This document shows positions 61,866-64,000 of a stretch of 64,000 bases of DNA, piece by piece. Position numbers and translations under genes: made by a program. How positions within the stretch are numbered: position 1 is the first letter of the stretch; every line of letters begins with the position of its first letter. The notes under the pieces were generated by a model. It made no database searches. It was not told where the DNA came from and was given only the letters and a program-made list of their open reading frames with translations. The DNA lies in assembly GCA_963701325.1 (NCBI GenBank), contig OY969604.1, positions 620,001 to 684,000 on the forward strand, given 5' to 3'. The stretch is from Bog-756 sp963701325. Its GTDB lineage: Bacteria; Actinomycetota; Acidimicrobiia; Acidimicrobiales; RAAP-2.

Positions 61866-63340
61866 CGTCGCCCGTCACCGGATGAGGACTCCTCGCTGTC
61901 TCGCGGTGCATCGCGGCCCGGTCCACCCGTTGACCCGGCCCCCTCGATCACCGGGAAGAGCGTGGGCTGGACGGCCTTCCGGGCTGCTTCGGGCAGGCTC
62001 AGGTCCCCGCCGGTGTGGGCCGTGCTGAACTCGCGTTCCGCACGGCCGCGCCCGATCATCGATCGGAGCCACCGCAGCATCGTGCTGAGCCGATTGCCGA
62101 ATCCGGTGAGGAACGCGAGGTGGACGAACATCCAGACCAGCCAGCCGGGGAACCCGCTCAGCTTCACGCCCTTCACGCTCACGATGGCGCGGAACCGGCC
62201 GATGGTGGCGACGCTCCCGAGGTCCCGGTAGTGGAACGGATTGGTGGGTTTGCCCTTCTGTCGGCGGAGAATGGAATTGGCGGCATGGAGCCCGCCCTGC
62301 ATCGCCACCTCGGCGACGCCGGGCAGCTCGTCGAGGGTGGCCATGTCCCCGACGGCGAAGACCTCGGGGTGCCCCGGCAGGGTCAGATCGGGGAGCACCG
62401 CGATCCTGCCCGCGCGGTCCACGCTCGCACCGGCGGCCTCGGCCAGCAGACCGGCGAGCGGAGAGGCCTGGACCCCGGCAGCCCAGATGGTGGTCCGGGC
62501 GTCGATGCGTGCCACGCCCCCCTCCCCCTTGACGTCGACGCCGTCTGCATCGACCCCGACCACCTGGGAGTGCATCCGCAGCTCGACACCGAGTCGCTCG
62601 AGTGCCTTGGTCGCCTTGCCGGAGAGCGCGCCCCCGAAGGTGGCCAGGGGTTCTGCTCCCCCATCGACGAGGATGACCCGGACCGACGAGGCCTCGAAGG
62701 TGCGGAACTCACCGCGCAGACTGCGGGTGGCCAGCTCACGGACCTGACCGGCGAGCTCGACGCCGGTCGGGCCGGCCCCGACCACAACCATGGTCAGCCA
62801 GTGCTCCCGCTCGACGGGGTCGGGCGTGAGCTCGGCGACCTCGAATGCACCGAGAATGCGCCGTCTCAGCTCGAGCGCGTCATCGAGGGTCTTCATCCCG
62901 GGAGCGTAGAAGGCGAACTCCTCGTGCCCGAAGTACGACTGGGTCACGCCGGCAGCCACGATCAGGCTGTCGTAGGGATACTCGAGCGCCACCCTGCCAC
63001 CGACCGTGGTGTGGACCACCCGGCGCTCGAGGTCGAAGCCGGTCACCTCGGCGAGCTGCACCCGCACGTTCTTGGCCCGGCGGACGACGTGCCGGAGGGC
63101 GGGGGCGATCTGACCCGGGGCGAGCATCCCGGTCGCCGTCTGGTAGAGGAGGGGCTGGAACAGATGGTGGTTGCGCCGGTCGATGAGCGTCACGTCGACC
63201 GGCGCCTTTCCGAGCAGCCGAGTGGCGGGAAGGCCGCCGAACCCACCTCCGACGATGACCACCCGGTGGCGCCAGGCGCCCCCATCGGCCCGGTCGGCGC
63301 CGTCGGCACCCGCCGACGGGACACCGGGCCGGTCGCTCAC
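61862..63340 (-). CDS. ndh: Type II NADH dehydrogenase (NDH-2)
   Basis: This 492-residue single-subunit flavoprotein oxidises NADH and reduces menaquinone at the membrane face. The first Rossmann motif is VVIVGGGFGGLPATRLL, the second VVVGAGPTGVELAGQVREL. NHHLFQPLLYQTATG is the FAD/quinone-site signature, and VFAVGDMATLDELPGVAEVAMQGGLHAANSI completes it. A C-terminal amphipathic segment (GWLVWMFVHLAFLTGF) likely anchors it. GTG at 63340 overlaps the debranching-enzyme stop, so the four genes to 59024 form one operon. Confidence 0.93.
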   Translation of the reverse strand: MSDRPGVPSAGADGADRADGGAWRHRVVIVGGGFGGLPATRLLGKAPVDVTLIDRRNHHLFQPLLYQTATGMLAPGQIAPALRHVVRRAKNVRVQLAEVTGFDLERRVVHTTVGGRVALEYPYDSLIVAAGVTQSYFGHEEFAFYAPGMKTLDDALELRRRILGAFEVAELTPDPVEREHWLTMVVVGAGPTGVELAGQVRELATRSLRGEFRTFEASSVRVILVDGGAEPLATFGGALSGKATKALERLGVELRMHSQVVGVDADGVDVKGEGGVARIDARTTIWAAGVQASPLAGLLAEAAGASVDRAGRIAVLPDLTLPGHPEVFAVGDMATLDELPGVAEVAMQGGLHAANSILRRQKGKPTNPFHYRDLGSVATIGRFRAIVSVKGVKLSGFPGWLVWMFVHLAFLTGFGNRLSTMLRWLRSMIGRGRAEREFSTAHTGGDLSLPEAARKAVQPTLFPVIEGAGSTGGPGRDAPRDSEESSSGDGRR

Positions 63341-64000
63341 CGGGTCTGGGCCTTTGCACGCCTCGTCGGTGGTGGCGGGACCCGCCCCCGGCCGAAGGCG
63401 TCGATGCGACCCCAGCGCCCCGGGATGTCGAGCAGCTGCAGCTGACCGAGACTGGTTGGAATGGCCGGATCCACGATCAGGTGGTCGTCCAAGGGTTCGA
63501 GCCCGAGCATCGTACGCAGCAGCAGCAGTGGGGCGCCCGTCGACCAGGCCTGTGGACTGCAGGCGGTCGGGTACTGGACGGGGTACATGGTCATCGACCG
63601 GGGATAGCCGCCGAAGGCCTCGGGCAGGCGCCCGTCGAAGAACCTGGCCGCGTCCAGGATGCCCTCGGCGATATGCGCCGCTTCGTCCTTGAATCCGTAC
63701 CGTCGCAGTCCCCAGGCGATGAACGAGTTGTCGAATGGCCAGATGGTCCCGACGTGGTAGCCGATGGGATTGAACCGTCCGTCGCCTTCCGCCATCGTGC
63801 GCACCCCCCAGCCCGAGAAGAGTCGCTCTCCCATGAGGTTGTCCACCACACGGCGGGCCTTCGACTTGTCGACGATGCCGCTCCAGAGGAGGTGCCCGTT
63901 GTTCGAGGTGAGTGCATCGACCTGGCGGCCATCGGTGTCGAGTGCGATGGCGAAGTAGCCGCCGTCGGCGACCCAGAAGTCGCGGTTGAACCGGCGCTTC
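63337..64000 (-). CDS. Amylo-alpha-1,6-glucosidase/glycogen-debranching-type protein, C-terminal part (partial)
   Basis: The 5' end lies outside the window; 220 residues are visible. The frame runs from the edge through GGYFAIALDTDGRQVDALTSNNGHLLWSGI, ERLFSGWGVRTMAEGDGRFNPIGYHVGTIWPFDNSFIAWGL, GRLPEAFGGY and PVQYPTACSPQAWSTGAPLLLLRTMLG to the stop at 63337. This is the (alpha/alpha)6 barrel of the amylo-alpha-1,6-glucosidase/GH63-like group. Together with the GH15 gene it suggests alpha-glucan or trehalose turnover. Catalytic acids cannot be checked because the N-terminal half is missing. Confidence 0.85.
   Translation of the reverse strand, partial: KRRFNRDFWVADGGYFAIALDTDGRQVDALTSNNGHLLWSGIVDKSKARRVVDNLMGERLFSGWGVRTMAEGDGRFNPIGYHVGTIWPFDNSFIAWGLRRYGFKDEAAHIAEGILDAARFFDGRLPEAFGGYPRSMTMYPVQYPTACSPQAWSTGAPLLLLRTMLGLEPLDDHLIVDPAIPTSLGQLQLLDIPGRWGRIDAFGRGRVPPPPTRRAKAQTR

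Overview
This window is high-GC, densely coded DNA with many GTG starts and 1-8 base stop/start overlaps (ATGA, GTGA). Gene content points to an actinobacterium that catabolises acyl-CoAs: four acyl-CoA dehydrogenases, thiolase-fold/DUF35 proteins, a P450-type ferredoxin, a DsbA-like protein and a mycobacterial-type GH15 enzyme. Acidimicrobiia would fit well, but that placement is an inference from gene content and no rRNA or tRNA gene was seen.

Layout. 0-0.4 kb: tail of an ECF sigma factor and its zinc-finger anti-sigma. 0.5-12.2 kb: fatty-acid or isoprenoid/steroid-like acyl-CoA degradation in short, alternately oriented operons. 12.2-15.7 kb: ferredoxin, then the two-gene MurD2-MurL route that adds L-Glu to UDP-MurNAc-L-Ala and epimerises it, then a SixA-like phosphatase. 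15.8-22.1 kb: a five-gene MacAB-like export operon with two membrane-fusion adaptors. 22.4-28.9 kb: reductases, a DsbA-like protein, a histone-deacetylase-like enzyme, a universal stress protein, a DUF167 protein and RNase Z. 29.2-37.4 kb: an accessory-looking stretch of small orphan genes, a secreted pepsin-like protein, SnoaL and VOC proteins, a frameshifted PhyH gene, a decayed GFA gene, a tandem repeat and a long perfect inverted repeat. 37.5-45.4 kb: an FN3-bearing phosphate-binding-like protein, an ECF vitamin transporter (S, fused A-A, T and a secreted protein) behind a cobalamin riboswitch, and glycerate kinase. 45.5-54.0 kb: an orphan gene with an AT-rich promoter, an ion channel and a second catabolic cluster (ACAD, FAH, epimerase, AhpD-like, two SDRs, class II aldolase, aldo/keto reductase). 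54.0-64 kb: glutamine synthetase with a long structured leader, a COQ4-like protein, GH15 trehalase/glucoamylase, GMC oxidoreductase, MFS transporter, type II NADH dehydrogenase and the 3' part of a glycogen-debranching-type enzyme.

How the genes fit together. The first 12 kb holds dehydrogenation, hydration, C-C cleavage and thioester hydrolysis functions for acyl-CoA breakdown. The thiolase-fold pair lacks the usual nucleophilic cysteine in both partners, which suggests retro-aldol rather than thiolytic chemistry. The cobalamin riboswitch identifies the likely cargo of the ECF transporter. Four genes (PhyH, GFA, ECF-S and glnA) each carry an apparent single-base insertion, so sequence error must be excluded before calling any of them dead.
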